Source of the DNA: Bacilliculturomica massiliensis
GTDB taxonomy: Bacteria > Bacillota > Clostridia > Peptostreptococcales > Anaerovoracaceae
Reading direction: 5' to 3'
Assembly (NCBI RefSeq): GCF_900605495.1
Contig: NZ_LR027596.1
Location: 58,086-122,085, forward strand
DNA: 64,000 nt
The notes beneath the pieces were generated by a model. That model saw only the letters and a program-made list of their open reading frames with translations. It was not told the DNA's origin and did no database searches. The position numbers and the translations under genes were made by a program. Every line of letters begins with the position of its first letter. The first letter of the stretch is position 1. Positions 1-8,743 of the stretch are shown piece by piece.

Positions 1-128
1 AAGCTGCCCAGCCCTGTCAGCACGTTGGGGGTGAAGGTCTTTCTCACGTGATCTTTCATGAGTCCTACCGCCCGCTCCCCTTCTTTTGTATCGACGCCGG
101 CGTCCTTATAAGTGAGCTTTTCTTCCAT
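1..128 (-). CDS. purM: Phosphoribosylformylglycinamidine cyclo-ligase, N-terminal part
   Basis: AIR synthetase closes the imidazole ring of FGAM to give aminoimidazole ribotide, using ATP in the cytoplasm. Only the first 42 or so residues are inside the window and the rest runs off the left edge. The visible part has the family's opening YKDAGVD block followed by VLTGLGSF, which matches the usual PurM N-terminus. The ATG is preceded by GGAGG at good spacing and lies 21 bases after the purC stop. It is therefore the fourth visible gene of the purL-purE-purC-purM operon. Confidence 0.88.
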   Translation of the reverse strand, partial: MEEKLTYKDAGVDTKEGERAVGLMKDHVRKTFTPNVLTGLGS

Positions 129-149
129 TTCAATCCTCCATTATCTATC

Positions 150-854
150 CTATTTTTCCATTCTCTTCAGAACGTTCTGATAGGTCTCCTCCACGTTGCC
201 CAGATCTCTTCTGAAACGGTCCTTGTCCATCTTTTCATTGGTGTGAACGTCCCACAGCCGGCAGGTATCCGGAGAGATCTCGTCGGCCAGGATCACTTCA
301 CCGTCGCAGAGACCGAACTCGATCTTAAAGTCGATGAGCTTCAGATCTCTTTCCAGGAAAAATTCTTTCAGCGCGTCGTTTACCGCGTAAGCGTACTTCC
401 TGACCGTAGCCAGCTGTTCTTCCGTAGCCAGCTCCAGAGCCAGAATGTGATCGTCGTTGATCAGGGGATCGCCCAGGGCGTCGTCCTTCAGCGAGAACTC
501 AAGCACCGTGTGGGCCAGAGCTCTTCCCTCCTCCACGCCGTATCTCTTGGAGAAGGAACCAGCTGCCACATTGCGGATGATCACCTCCAGCGGCAGGATC
601 TTTACAGCTTTGACCAGCGTTTCTCTGTCGCTGAGCTTTTCCACGAAATGAGTGGGAATGCCCTTCTTTTCCAGCATCTCAAAGATAATGTCGGACATGA
701 TATTGTTGACCACGCCCTTGTCGGCGATGGTTCCTTTCTTCTCTCCGTTGAACGCCGTTGCGTCGTCTTTATAGTCTACAATGTAAAGTTTCGGATCATC
801 GGTCTTAAATACTTTCTTCGCCTTTCCCTCGTACAATTGCTCCAGTTTCTGCAT
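150..854 (-). CDS. purC: SAICAR synthase
   Basis: Phosphoribosylaminoimidazole-succinocarboxamide synthase joins CAIR and aspartate with ATP, directly after the PurE step. The 234-residue length is standard for bacterial PurC. The protein opens with [10 protein letters not shown], the family's nucleotide-binding start, and has [17 protein letters not shown] near residue 95 and DFKIEFG followed by [12 protein letters not shown] near residues 175-205, all hallmark blocks. The start has a GGGAGG ribosome site. About 165 bases separate it from purE; they contain a perfect 8-bp GC-rich hairpin (950-973) but no coding sequence that I could support. Confidence 0.96.
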   Translation of the reverse strand: MQKLEQLYEGKAKKVFKTDDPKLYIVDYKDDATAFNGEKKGTIADKGVVNNIMSDIIFEMLEKKGIPTHFVEKLSDRETLVKAVKILPLEVIIRNVAAGSFSKRYGVEEGRALAHTVLEFSLKDDALGDPLINDDHILALELATEEQLATVRKYAYAVNDALKEFFLERDLKLIDFKIEFGLCDGEVILADEISPDTCRLWDVHTNEKMDKDRFRRDLGNVEETYQNVLKRMEK

Positions 855-1019
855 GTTTCATTCCTCCCTTTCATGCTGTGCCGCAGTCCTGCCCGCGGTC
901 CGCTTTCCCCCGCATGTCCGCGGGGATCCCTTTCCTTTTCGCCTTCCGCTGCGCCGCGCTGTCTGAACGCGGCGCCCAGTCCGTCCTGCTCGATCATACT
1001 TTCGATCTGCCTGCTGTAT

Positions 1020-1508
1020 CTACTGCTTACCGCCGTTGAATTCTGCGTCCAGAGCCATGATATCCTCTTCCATTTTTGCCTTATAAGCCTTCATCTTATT
1101 CCGCAGTTCCGGATATTTGATGGACAACATCTGCACCGCCAGCAATCCCGCGTTCTCCGCTCCGTCGATCGCCACCGTGGCCACCGGAATGCCCTTGGGC
1201 ATCTGAACGATGGACAGCAGAGAATCCAGTCCGTCCATTGTGGAAGACTTGACGGGCAGACCGATGACCGGCACCGGCGTAAAGGCAGCCAAAACGCCGC
1301 CCAGATGGGCCGCTTTGCCCGCCGCAGCGATGATCACCTCAATGCCGTTTTCCTCCGCCCCGGAAGCAAACCGCTCCGCCGCTCTGGGCGTTCTGTGCGC
1401 GGATATGATCCTTGTCTCGTACTCCACGCCAAAATCCTTCAGAATCTTCTCCGCTTTTTCGACAGTGCCGTAATCCGACTTACTGCCCATGACAATACCA
1501 ACTTTCAT
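1020..1508 (-). CDS. purE: 5-(carboxyamino)imidazole ribonucleotide mutase
   Basis: Class I PurE moves the carboxylate of N5-CAIR to C4 and makes the substrate of PurC. The 162 residues contain the GSKSDYGTVEKA phosphate-binding opening, the SAHRTP motif near residue 40, and AAAGKAAHLGGVLAA with PVIGLPV in the middle, all typical of class I PurE. No purK is present between purL and purC. The ATG follows GAGGAG. The gene is co-directional with purL and purC and is probably co-transcribed with them. Confidence 0.96.
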   Translation of the reverse strand: MKVGIVMGSKSDYGTVEKAEKILKDFGVEYETRIISAHRTPRAAERFASGAEENGIEVIIAAAGKAAHLGGVLAAFTPVPVIGLPVKSSTMDGLDSLLSIVQMPKGIPVATVAIDGAENAGLLAVQMLSIKYPELRNKMKAYKAKMEEDIMALDAEFNGGKQ

Positions 1509-1576
1509 GCGCCGCTCCTCTCTATTCCATAAATTTTCACTCAGGCGGCCTTTCCGGTCCCCTGCCGTTTATCCTC

Positions 1577-1624
1577 TGCATCGGCGAAGCCGCGGCGTCC
1601 TGCCCGCGGCTTCGCCGCTTTTTT
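1577..1624. other. Hairpin between purL and purE, T-run facing against the operon
   Basis: A 13-bp GC-rich inverted repeat (GGCGAAGCCGCGG with its complement, 7-8 base loop) lies between the purL stop and the purE start. The T6 run lies on the plus-strand side, so as an intrinsic terminator it would stop transcription running opposite to the pur operon. On the operon strand it is a strong hairpin without a T-run and may act on mRNA stability instead. Confidence 0.6.
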
Positions 1625-4600
1625 CTATCTGAAATAATCCACGCCGGCCTCAAAGATCTTCTGATCCTTGCCGCCCTCCACGTTTCTGTACAGATCCTTT
1701 CCGATCCGCTCGGAATGGCCCATCTTTCCGAAGATCCTGCCGTCGGGCGAAGTGATGCCGCAGACTGCGGCCACACTGCCGTTGGGATTGAATCTGGGGT
1801 CCATGGTGGCGCATCCCTGATCATCCACATACTGGGTTGCGATCTGCCCGTTTTTGATCAGTTCATCCACCAGACTCTCGCTGGCGATGAAGCGCCCCTC
1901 TCCGTGGGAGATGGGAACGGTATGGATGTCGCCCGTGTGCACATTGGCCAGCCAGGGCGATTTTACCGAGGCGATCCTGGTACGGATCAGGCAGGACACG
2001 TGACGGCCTACCCGATTGTAGGTCAGCGTGGGACTGTCCTCCCCCGGCTCCACGATCTTTCCGTAAGGCACCAGACCCAGCTTGATGAGCGCCTGGAATC
2101 CGTTGCAGATCCCCAGCATCAGACCGTCTCTGTTCTCAAGGAAATCCTCCACAGCCTCCCGAATCTGCTGATTCCGGAAGATGGCAGTGATAAACTTGGC
2201 CGAGCCGTCCGGCTCGTCTCCGCCGGAAAAGCCTCCCGGTATCATGATGATCTGGCTCTCTCTGATGCTCTTTGCCAGACGGTGAATGGAACTGTTCAGA
2301 TCTTCCTCCGTCCGGTTCAGGATCATCTGAATGGACGCCTCCGCTCCCGCTCTCTCAAAAGCCCGCTTGGAATCCATCTCGCAGTTGGTCCCCGGGAAGG
2401 CCGGGATCAGCACCCTGGGCCTGGCCAGCTTCACCGCCGGGCGCTTTTCATTTCTGCTTGTATATGCGATCTGCGGCGCAGGCTCCGCGTTCCTGTCCTC
2501 CGCGGCCACGCTGGGGAACACTCCCTCCAGCGGCGTCCTCCAGGCTCTGATCAGCTCCTCAAGATCAAAGATATAAAGCTCCTCCGCCGCGGCGTCCCCG
2601 CCGGTCTCACGGATGAATCCGATCTCGATCCTCTGATCGCCGGCGGTCTCTCCAATGACGGCGAACTGTCCTTCCACACCCGTCAGGTCCGTATCCGCCT
2701 CTACCTCAAGCAGCAGGTCGCCGTAGGCCGGGATCAGGTTCTCCGCCCGGATGCCGTACAGCTTCGCACCGATGCCGTTTCCCGCAGCCATGCGCAGGAC
2801 CGTGGCCGGCAGACCGCCCTGACTCACCGTATCCGCCGCCAGGACCTTTCCCGCAGCCATGAGCTTCTGCACCGCCTTCATATTCGTTCTGTAGCCTTTG
2901 AAATCGATGACTTCATTTTCATCCCGCGTATTGCTGAAATAGATCAGCCTGCTGCCAGCTTTTTTCAGCTCCGCCGAGATGATGCCGCCGGCTTCCGCAA
3001 CGCCTACGGCGAAGGAGACCAGCGTAGGCGGAACGTGAATGTCCATGAAAGTACCGGACATGCTGTCCTTCCCTCCGATAGCGGGGATCGACAGTTCCTT
3101 CTGCACCCTCAGCGCTCCCAGCAGCGCGGCGAAAGGCTTGCCCCACCGCTCCGGCTCCTTATTCAGCCGTTCAAAGTATTCCTGAAAGGTCAGCCGGGCT
3201 TTGGAGTAATCGCCTCCCATGGCCGTGATCTTCGTGGCCGAATCTATCACGGCGTACAGCGCGCTGTGGTAAGGGCTCTTCGATGCGATGGCCGGATCAA
3301 AGCCGAAGGACATCAGCGTCGCTGTGTCCGTGCTGCCCTCTGTGACCGGCAGCTTGGCCGCCATGCCCGCCGCCGGAGTCAGCTGATTCTTTCCTCCCAG
3401 CGGCATGAGCACCGTGCCTGCGCCGATGGTGCTGTCGAACTGTTCGATCAGCCCCTTCTGGCTGCAGCAGTTCAGATCCTGCACCGACCGCCGCACAAAG
3501 GCGTTCAGATCGTCCGAACTCCCTGCCGGACCCACCTGGGGGACCTGGAAGATCGGCTCCCAGCCGGCGGGTACCGACACCGCCGTATCCTGCTTCGCTC
3601 CGTTGGTATTCAGAAAATCTCTGGAAAGGCAGAGGATCCTCTCTCCCCTCCAGAACATGCGAAAGTACCCTGTATCGGTGACCTGGGCCACCACCGTGGC
3701 CTCCAGATTTTCTTCGTTGGCCAGAGCGATGAACCGATCCGCGTCTTCCCTGGCCACCACGGCGGCCATTCTCTCCTGAGATTCGGAGATAGCCAGCTCC
3801 GTGCCGTCCAGACCCTCGTATTTCTTCGTCACCAGATCCAGATTGACGTCGATGCTGTCAGCCAGCTCGCCGATGGCCACGGACACGCCGCCCGCGCCGA
3901 AATCGTTGCAGCGCTTGATCAGCGTGGAAGCTTCTTTTCTGCGAAACAGTCTCTGTATATTTCTCTCCACCGGCGGATTGCCCTTCTGGACCTCCGCTCC
4001 GCAGTTGAGGATAGATTCCTCCGTGTGCTCCTTTGACGACCCTGTGGCCCCGCCGCAGCCGTCTCTGCCCGTGCGCCCTCCGGCCAATACGATGACGTCG
4101 CCGGGTACCGGACGTTCTCTGCGCACATGGTCCGCCGGAGCTGCGCCGATCACCGCGCCTACCTCCATGCGCTTGGCCACATAGCCGGGATGATACACTT
4201 CCCGGACCAGCCCGGTGGCCAGACCGATCTGGTTTCCATAGGAGCTGTAGCCGTCCGCCGCGCCCTTGGTGATCTTTCTCTGGGGCAGCTTTCCGGACAG
4301 CGTATCTTCGATCCTGACTCTGGGATCCGCGCTTCCCGTCACCCGCATGGCCTGATACACGTAAACGCGGCCGGACAGCGGATCGCGGATGGCCCCGCCC
4401 AGACAGGTGGCCGCGCCGCCGAAGGGCTCGATCTCAGTGGGGTGGTTGTGCGTCTCGTTTTTGAACATCACCAGCCAGTCTTCCTCGCGTCCGTCGATCT
4501 TCGCCTTCACTTTGATGCTGCAGGCGTTGATCTCCTCCGATTCGTCCAGATCATCTGCAAAGCCGTGCTTTTTCAGATATTTCGCGCCGATCACCGCCAT

Positions 4601-5419
4601 ATCCATCAGGCAGATATCCTTCTCCCGCTGGCCGTACACATCTTTTCTCAGTTCCAGATAATCCTCATAAGCGGATTTGATCAGACGGCCGTAAGGGCCC
4701 TCGCCGTAGCGGATCTCCCTGATCCGTGTATTGAACGTCGTGTGGCGGCAGTGATCGGACCAGTAGGTGTCGATCACGCGAAGCTCGGTGATGGTGGGAT
4801 CCCGGTCCTCTTTGGCGAAATAAGCCCGCACGAAGAGAATGTCGTCGCTGCTCATGGCAAAGCCCTGTTCTCTGCGGTATCTTTCCAGCTTTTCATCAGA
4901 CCAGTTTTTAAAATCCGCCAGCACTTCCACCGCCGGAGGGACCTGAGAATCCATGGCCAGGGTCTCCGGCTTGTCCCAGTCCGCTTCCCGGCTGTCCACC
5001 GGATTGATGCAATAGTCCTTGACCGCCGCTTTCTCTTCATCCGTCAGACCGCCGCTGAGCACGTAGACCTTCGAGGAACGGACCGTCACCTTGGCCTGCG
5101 TGTTCAGCATCTGAATACACTGTGCCGCGGAATCCGCCCTCTGATCGTACTGCCCCGGAAGATATTCGCAGGCAAAAGAAAATGAGTCCGCATTCAGGGC
5201 AAGTTCCTCCTCGCACACCATGTCAATGGCAGGCTCGGAAAAAACAGCATGCTTGGCAGACTCATACGTAGCGTCGTCTATTCCCTCCACATCATATCTG
5301 TTTATGACGCGTACCCCTTCCAGCTGGGAGAGGTGCAGGTTGGTCCTCAGGTCCGTCAAAAGCTTCTGACCCTCCACATCGAAACCGCTTTTTTTCTCCA
5401 CAAAAACTCTTCGTACCAT
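1625..5419 (-). CDS. purL: Phosphoribosylformylglycinamidine synthase, single-chain
   Basis: FGAM synthase converts FGAR, glutamine and ATP to FGAM. At 1264 residues this is the large single-chain form, with the glutaminase domain fused at the C-terminus, rather than the PurS/PurL/PurQ type of Bacillus. Visible blocks include TYWSDHCRHTTF near residue 220, FKNETHNHPTEIEPFGGAATC near 320 and DFGAGGVSVAIGELAD. The C-terminal class I amidotransferase opens with PRVLIPAFPGTNCE and has the nucleophile Cys in LGICNGFQ and His in ISHGEGRF. The chosen ATG has GGAGGAG ten bases upstream; an in-frame ATG eight codons earlier lacks one. It is the first gene of the pur operon. Confidence 0.96.
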   Translation of the reverse strand: MVRRVFVEKKSGFDVEGQKLLTDLRTNLHLSQLEGVRVINRYDVEGIDDATYESAKHAVFSEPAIDMVCEEELALNADSFSFACEYLPGQYDQRADSAAQCIQMLNTQAKVTVRSSKVYVLSGGLTDEEKAAVKDYCINPVDSREADWDKPETLAMDSQVPPAVEVLADFKNWSDEKLERYRREQGFAMSSDDILFVRAYFAKEDRDPTITELRVIDTYWSDHCRHTTFNTRIREIRYGEGPYGRLIKSAYEDYLELRKDVYGQREKDICLMDMAVIGAKYLKKHGFADDLDESEEINACSIKVKAKIDGREEDWLVMFKNETHNHPTEIEPFGGAATCLGGAIRDPLSGRVYVYQAMRVTGSADPRVRIEDTLSGKLPQRKITKGAADGYSSYGNQIGLATGLVREVYHPGYVAKRMEVGAVIGAAPADHVRRERPVPGDVIVLAGGRTGRDGCGGATGSSKEHTEESILNCGAEVQKGNPPVERNIQRLFRRKEASTLIKRCNDFGAGGVSVAIGELADSIDVNLDLVTKKYEGLDGTELAISESQERMAAVVAREDADRFIALANEENLEATVVAQVTDTGYFRMFWRGERILCLSRDFLNTNGAKQDTAVSVPAGWEPIFQVPQVGPAGSSDDLNAFVRRSVQDLNCCSQKGLIEQFDSTIGAGTVLMPLGGKNQLTPAAGMAAKLPVTEGSTDTATLMSFGFDPAIASKSPYHSALYAVIDSATKITAMGGDYSKARLTFQEYFERLNKEPERWGKPFAALLGALRVQKELSIPAIGGKDSMSGTFMDIHVPPTLVSFAVGVAEAGGIISAELKKAGSRLIYFSNTRDENEVIDFKGYRTNMKAVQKLMAAGKVLAADTVSQGGLPATVLRMAAGNGIGAKLYGIRAENLIPAYGDLLLEVEADTDLTGVEGQFAVIGETAGDQRIEIGFIRETGGDAAAEELYIFDLEELIRAWRTPLEGVFPSVAAEDRNAEPAPQIAYTSRNEKRPAVKLARPRVLIPAFPGTNCEMDSKRAFERAGAEASIQMILNRTEEDLNSSIHRLAKSIRESQIIMIPGGFSGGDEPDGSAKFITAIFRNQQIREAVEDFLENRDGLMLGICNGFQALIKLGLVPYGKIVEPGEDSPTLTYNRVGRHVSCLIRTRIASVKSPWLANVHTGDIHTVPISHGEGRFIASESLVDELIKNGQIATQYVDDQGCATMDPRFNPNGSVAAVCGITSPDGRIFGKMGHSERIGKDLYRNVEGGKDQKIFEAGVDYFR

Positions 5420-5431
5420 GATTCTCCTCCA

Positions 5432-5477
5432 TTTTACGAACATTATATATCATTTTATCGTTCAATATTCGTTTTTT
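5432..5477 (-). promoter_or_regulatory. PurBox-like inverted operator pair in the purL leader
   Basis: Two divergent copies of an ACGAAyATT element (5464-5472 and 5436-5444 in plus coordinates) flank 19 AT-rich bases between the promoter and the purL start. Each resembles the Gram-positive PurR box AWWWCCGAACWWT, and CGAACATT in the proximal copy is exact. The position downstream of the -10 suggests repression by roadblock. No purR gene is in the window, so the regulator is inferred. Confidence 0.5.
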
Positions 5478-5504
5478 AAGAAATAATTAGCGTTTTTCCA
5501 CTTA

Positions 5505-5533
5505 ATAGTACCAGATATTCCTCAAGATTTCAA
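5505..5533 (-). promoter_or_regulatory. purL operon promoter
   Basis: TTGAAA and TACTAT hexamers are separated by exactly 17 bases, reading toward purL, about 85 bases before its ATG. This is a good sigma-A-type promoter. Confidence 0.7.
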
Positions 5534-5665
5534 ATAAAACACGAAAATTATTTTAAAAAAGCGTAAAATTCCTCCTCTCATACCCACGCATCATTCAGGC
5601 TGCCCGCAGGGCGCTGCCGGCGCAATGCAGCTTATGTCGCAATCGTTCCTTCCCTGCGGCCATCC

Positions 5666-5846
5666 TCCCATGACCGGCCGCAGGCCGTCGTGGGATAATC
5701 CGCGCATGGCATCCGCCGCGCACAGAATCAATATAATAGCCGCTCTGCGGCTATTATCCCATGACCGGCCGCAGGCCGTCGTGGGATGATCCGCGCATGG
5801 CGTCCGCCGCGCACAGAATCGATAATAGCCGCTCTGCGGCTATTAT
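5666..5846. repeat. Two tandem copies of a 91-bp palindromic repeat
   Basis: Two near-identical units (5666-5756 and 5757-5846) follow one another. Each begins with an imperfect palindrome around GGCCGCAGGCC and ends with the near-perfect hairpin ATAATAGCCG-CTCTG-CGGCTATTAT. A third, more diverged copy lies at 23808-23899. There is no coding capacity and all copies are intergenic. They look like a REP/MITE-type dispersed element. The rest of the 5534-5940 gap shows nothing recognisable. Confidence 0.75.
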
Positions 5847-5940
5847 ATCATAAACTCCGCCCCGTGACTCCTCTATCTTTCGTTTTAAATAGGCCCGTCT
5901 CTGAGAAATTTCCGGCCGGACCCCCTGCGGACCGCAGCGC

Positions 5941-6005
5941 AAAAAGAAGCGGCCCCGGTCAGATGTCATTTTTCCAATTCAATGACATCGTCACGGGCCG
6001 CTTCT
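5941..6005 (-). terminator. Terminator of the ABC ATPase gene
   Basis: A long inverted repeat (AGAAGCGGCCC arm, with a second GATGTCATT arm pairing closer to the loop) ends in T5 on the minus strand, 88 bases after the ATPase stop. Confidence 0.85.
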
Positions 6006-6092
6006 CCTTTTCCCAAAAGCAGCAGCTCCTATTTCATTGGCTTCCATTCATCCGCGGAAACGCGTATACGCATTTTTCCAGGGGCCGTGATC

Positions 6093-6812
6093 TTACGCGA
6101 TCACCTTGCTCAGAAAGCTCTTGGTTCTCTCATGCTGGGGATGGTTGAATATCTGTTCCGGCGTGCCCTCTTCCACGATGGAACCGCCGTCCATGAACAG
6201 GACGCGGTCCGCCACTTCCCTGGCAAATCCCATCTCGTGAGTCACGATGACCATAGTCATGCCGCCGTGGGCCAATCCCTTCATCACGTCCAGCACCTCG
6301 CCCACCATCTCCGGGTCCAGCGCCGAGGTCGGCTCGTCGAAAAGCATTACGTCGGGATTCATAGCCAGCGCTCTGGCGATGGCTACCCGCTGTTTCTGAC
6401 CTCCCGAAAGCGCTCCGGGATAGGACTCCGCCTTGTCGGCCACGCCCACTCTGTTCAGCAGCTCCAGCGACAGTTTTTTCGCCTCCGCTTCCTTCATATT
6501 CTTGACCCGCATGGGGCCGATCGCCACGTTTTCCAGCACGGTCATGTGCGGAAACAGATTAAAATTCTGAAACACCATGCCCATGTGCTGTCTTGTGGCG
6601 TTGATCTCTTTGAGACTTACTTCTTTGCCGTTTACGGCCACGGAACCCTCCGTGGGAGGATCCAGCAGATTAAGACATCTCAGGAACGTACTCTTTCCGG
6701 AGCCTGACGGTCCGATCACGCAGACTACCTCGTTATCTCTGATCTCCTCGTCGATTCCCTTCAGAACCTCAAGGTCGCCGAATTTCTTTTTCAGATTGTT
6801 GATCTTAATCAT
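6093..6812 (-). CDS. Polar amino acid ABC transporter ATP-binding protein (GlnQ/ArtP type)
   Basis: This 239-residue ATPase powers import of a polar amino acid. It has Walker [10 protein letters not shown] near residue 34, the Q-loop [10 protein letters not shown], the signature [15 protein letters not shown], Walker [15 protein letters not shown] and the H-loop VTHEMGFA. The [17 protein letters not shown] wording is typical of the GlnQ/ArtP/HisP subfamily. The start chosen has GAGGGGG about 9 bases upstream. Unusually it stands alone: it has its own promoter and terminator, and no permease or binding-protein gene adjoins. An ARG-box-like site in the promoter hints at arginine, but the substrate is unproven. 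Confidence 0.9.
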   Translation of the reverse strand: MIKINNLKKKFGDLEVLKGIDEEIRDNEVVCVIGPSGSGKSTFLRCLNLLDPPTEGSVAVNGKEVSLKEINATRQHMGMVFQNFNLFPHMTVLENVAIGPMRVKNMKEAEAKKLSLELLNRVGVADKAESYPGALSGGQKQRVAIARALAMNPDVMLFDEPTSALDPEMVGEVLDVMKGLAHGGMTMVIVTHEMGFAREVADRVLFMDGGSIVEEGTPEQIFNHPQHERTKSFLSKVIA

Positions 6813-6867
6813 AAGTAGTACCCCCTCAACATCGATTTTCATACCGTTCTTTTTCGGTACAATGATG

Positions 6868-6897
6868 ATTATACTACCGCATGAATAATTATGCAAG
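6868..6897 (-). promoter_or_regulatory. ATPase promoter overlapping an ARG-box-like dyad
   Basis: The promoter is TTGCAT-N17-TATAAT. The -35 and spacer carry an 18-bp near-palindrome whose core TGCATAATTATTCATG agrees with the ArgR/AhrC consensus (TGAAT-W4-ATTCA) at 15 of 18 positions by my alignment. Bound ArgR would block the polymerase. Confidence 0.6.
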
Positions 6898-7017
6898 CTC
6901 TTTTATAAAAATCTGTGATTATTCTTTTATCCGTTCGACCGCGGCCCGATCTCCCCTGTTTCACGTCCCCTGATCAGCCCGCCTATAACCCGTGCCGCGG
7001 CTGCGATCATAAAATAA

Positions 7018-7066
7018 GAGCAGCCCCCGTTCAGGAGATCTTGTCTGCCTGACGGGGGCTCTGTTA
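7018..7066 (-). terminator. Terminator of the pst-phoU operon
   Basis: AGCCCCCGTCAGG pairs with CCTGAACGGGGGCT across a 12-base loop and is followed on the minus strand by a T-rich tract, about 40 bases after the phoU stop. Confidence 0.8.
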
Positions 7067-7105
7067 AGAGAAGAAATAAGCTGTTTCAATATATTGCGGG
7101 TCCTT

Positions 7106-7828
7106 TTATTTATCTGCCCCGCTCTGTTTCGCCGCAGGATCGGGGACGCCGCCCTGAGCGTTCTGAGAACGCTCCTTTTCCATATCGACGATCCCCTCGA
7201 TGGCGAACACCGTTTCCTCACAGATATTCGTAGCGTAATCGGCGATCCGCTCCAGATGGGAGGCGATGAACAGAAACATGACGCTCTGCCGGTTTTTTCT
7301 CTCATCCTCCCCGATCATTCCCAGCAGCTCCTCGTGGACGCTGCGGAACAGCTCGTCAACCTCTTCGTCTGCGATCCAGACCTTGCGCGCCAGACGAAGA
7401 TCGCGGTTGACAAAGGCGTCGATGGCGTTTTTTACCATCTTTGCCGCCATATCCGCCATGCGCGGAATGTCGATCAGTTCCTTCATATATGTTTCATTCT
7501 CCAGACGGAGCGTGTACTTTGCAATGTCTTCACAGTGATCGCCGATCCGTTCCAGATCGCGGATCAGCTGCAGAATAGAGATGCACATGCGCAGATCCCC
7601 TGCCAGCGGCTGCTGCGTAGCCAGAAATTTTAACGTTTTGTCTGCGATGGCGTCTTCAATATCGTCTATTTTCTCGTCCCCGTCGATGATCGCCCGGGCA
7701 AGTTCGCCGTCCTTTTCTTTCAGCGAACGGACAGCGCTGTAGATGGTCTCCTCGACCAGCGACGTCATCTCCAGCAGGTCCCCTGTAATAGCGGACATAT
7801 TGTGTTCCATTTGCGCTCTTGCTGCCAT
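7106..7828 (-). CDS. phoU: Phosphate signalling regulator PhoU
   Basis: PhoU is a cytoplasmic all-helical protein that restrains the Pst transporter and PhoR when phosphate is plentiful. The 240-residue protein shows two PhoU repeats, each with the metal-binding helix pattern: DLRMCISILQLIRDLERIGDH near residue 100 and FLFIASHLERIADYATNICEE near 190. The C-terminus has a 25-residue polar tail after the second repeat. It is the last gene of pstSCAB-phoU, 17 bases after pstB, and is closed by a terminator. Confidence 0.96.
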   Translation of the reverse strand: MAARAQMEHNMSAITGDLLEMTSLVEETIYSAVRSLKEKDGELARAIIDGDEKIDDIEDAIADKTLKFLATQQPLAGDLRMCISILQLIRDLERIGDHCEDIAKYTLRLENETYMKELIDIPRMADMAAKMVKNAIDAFVNRDLRLARKVWIADEEVDELFRSVHEELLGMIGEDERKNRQSVMFLFIASHLERIADYATNICEETVFAIEGIVDMEKERSQNAQGGVPDPAAKQSGADK

Positions 7829-7845
7829 GGTTCAAACCTCCCTTA

Positions 7846-8682
7846 TCAGCCGAATCTCCCTGTAATGTAATCCTCCGTTTTTTTATTGGAAGGATTAGAA
7901 AATATCTTTTCCGTCAGATCTGTCTCGATCACCTTTCCGGACAGGAAGAAAGACGTGTAGTCGGATACCCGGCCCGCCTGCTGCATATTGTGGGTGACGA
8001 TAACGATGGTATATTTCTCTGACAACTGCTCCAGCAGTCCTTCTATTTTTGACGTAGCCACCGGATCCAGCGCCGAGGTCGGTTCATCCATGAGAACCAC
8101 CTCGGGCTCCACCGCCAGGCATCTTGCAATGCACAGTCTCTGCTGCTGTCCTCCTGAGAGACCTGTCGCCGAGCGGTCCAGCCTGTCTTTCACCTCGTCC
8201 CACAGGGCCACTTCTTTCAACGTGCGCTCCACGATTGCGTCCAGCTTCGTCTTGTCCTTTTCCCCATGGATGCGGGGACCGTAGACGATATTTTCATAGA
8301 TGGACTTGGGAAAGGGATTGGGCTTCTGAAACACCATTCCCACTTTCTTCCTCAATGTGATAAGGTCGTAGGACCTGTCGTAGATCTCCTGGCCGTCGAA
8401 CTGGATGCTCCCCTCGATGCGGATGCCCTCGATCAGATCGTTCATCCGGTTCAGCGTCCGAAGAAATGTGGATTTTCCACAGCCCGAAGGCCCGATGAGC
8501 GCCGTCACACGGTTGGCGTAGATCTCCATATCCACGTCGATCAGAGCCTGAAACGCCCCGTAAAACAGGTTCAGCTTCTTTATATCAAACTTTTTTTCCA
8601 TACCGGCCTTCTCCTCCGCGGCCTTCCGCGCCGCCTGTTCCTGAGATCTTTCCGGCATAGCCAATTTTACTGTCTGTTCCAT
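7846..8682 (-). CDS. pstB: Phosphate ABC transporter ATP-binding protein
   Basis: PstB hydrolyses ATP for high-affinity phosphate uptake through PstCA. It shows Walker [21 protein letters not shown], the PstB-specific [21 protein letters not shown] block, signature [16 protein letters not shown] and Walker [14 protein letters not shown]. The annotated ATG gives 278 residues, about 25 more than usual, with a charged Ala/Glu/Lys-rich lead. An internal ATG at 8601 ([10 protein letters not shown]) has a better GGAGGAG site and would give 251 residues, closer to the family norm. I cannot settle the start. Confidence 0.95.
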   Translation of the reverse strand: MEQTVKLAMPERSQEQAARKAAEEKAGMEKKFDIKKLNLFYGAFQALIDVDMEIYANRVTALIGPSGCGKSTFLRTLNRMNDLIEGIRIEGSIQFDGQEIYDRSYDLITLRKKVGMVFQKPNPFPKSIYENIVYGPRIHGEKDKTKLDAIVERTLKEVALWDEVKDRLDRSATGLSGGQQQRLCIARCLAVEPEVVLMDEPTSALDPVATSKIEGLLEQLSEKYTIVIVTHNMQQAGRVSDYTSFFLSGKVIETDLTEKIFSNPSNKKTEDYITGRFG

Positions 8683-8743
8683 TTCCTATTCCTTCTCTTT
8701 CTCCTGCTCTCTTTTCTCTCTTTCCGGTCCCCTCCGGATCAGC

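Noticed and set aside
1715..4036. 773-codon open frame antisense to purL
   Set aside because: The purL reading has all catalytic blocks. The opposite frame is a by-product of GC-rich third positions and has no recognisable protein features.
5846..5940. Further copies of the 91-bp repeat
   Set aside because: The surrounding sequence is GC-rich but shares no block with the repeat beyond short chance matches.
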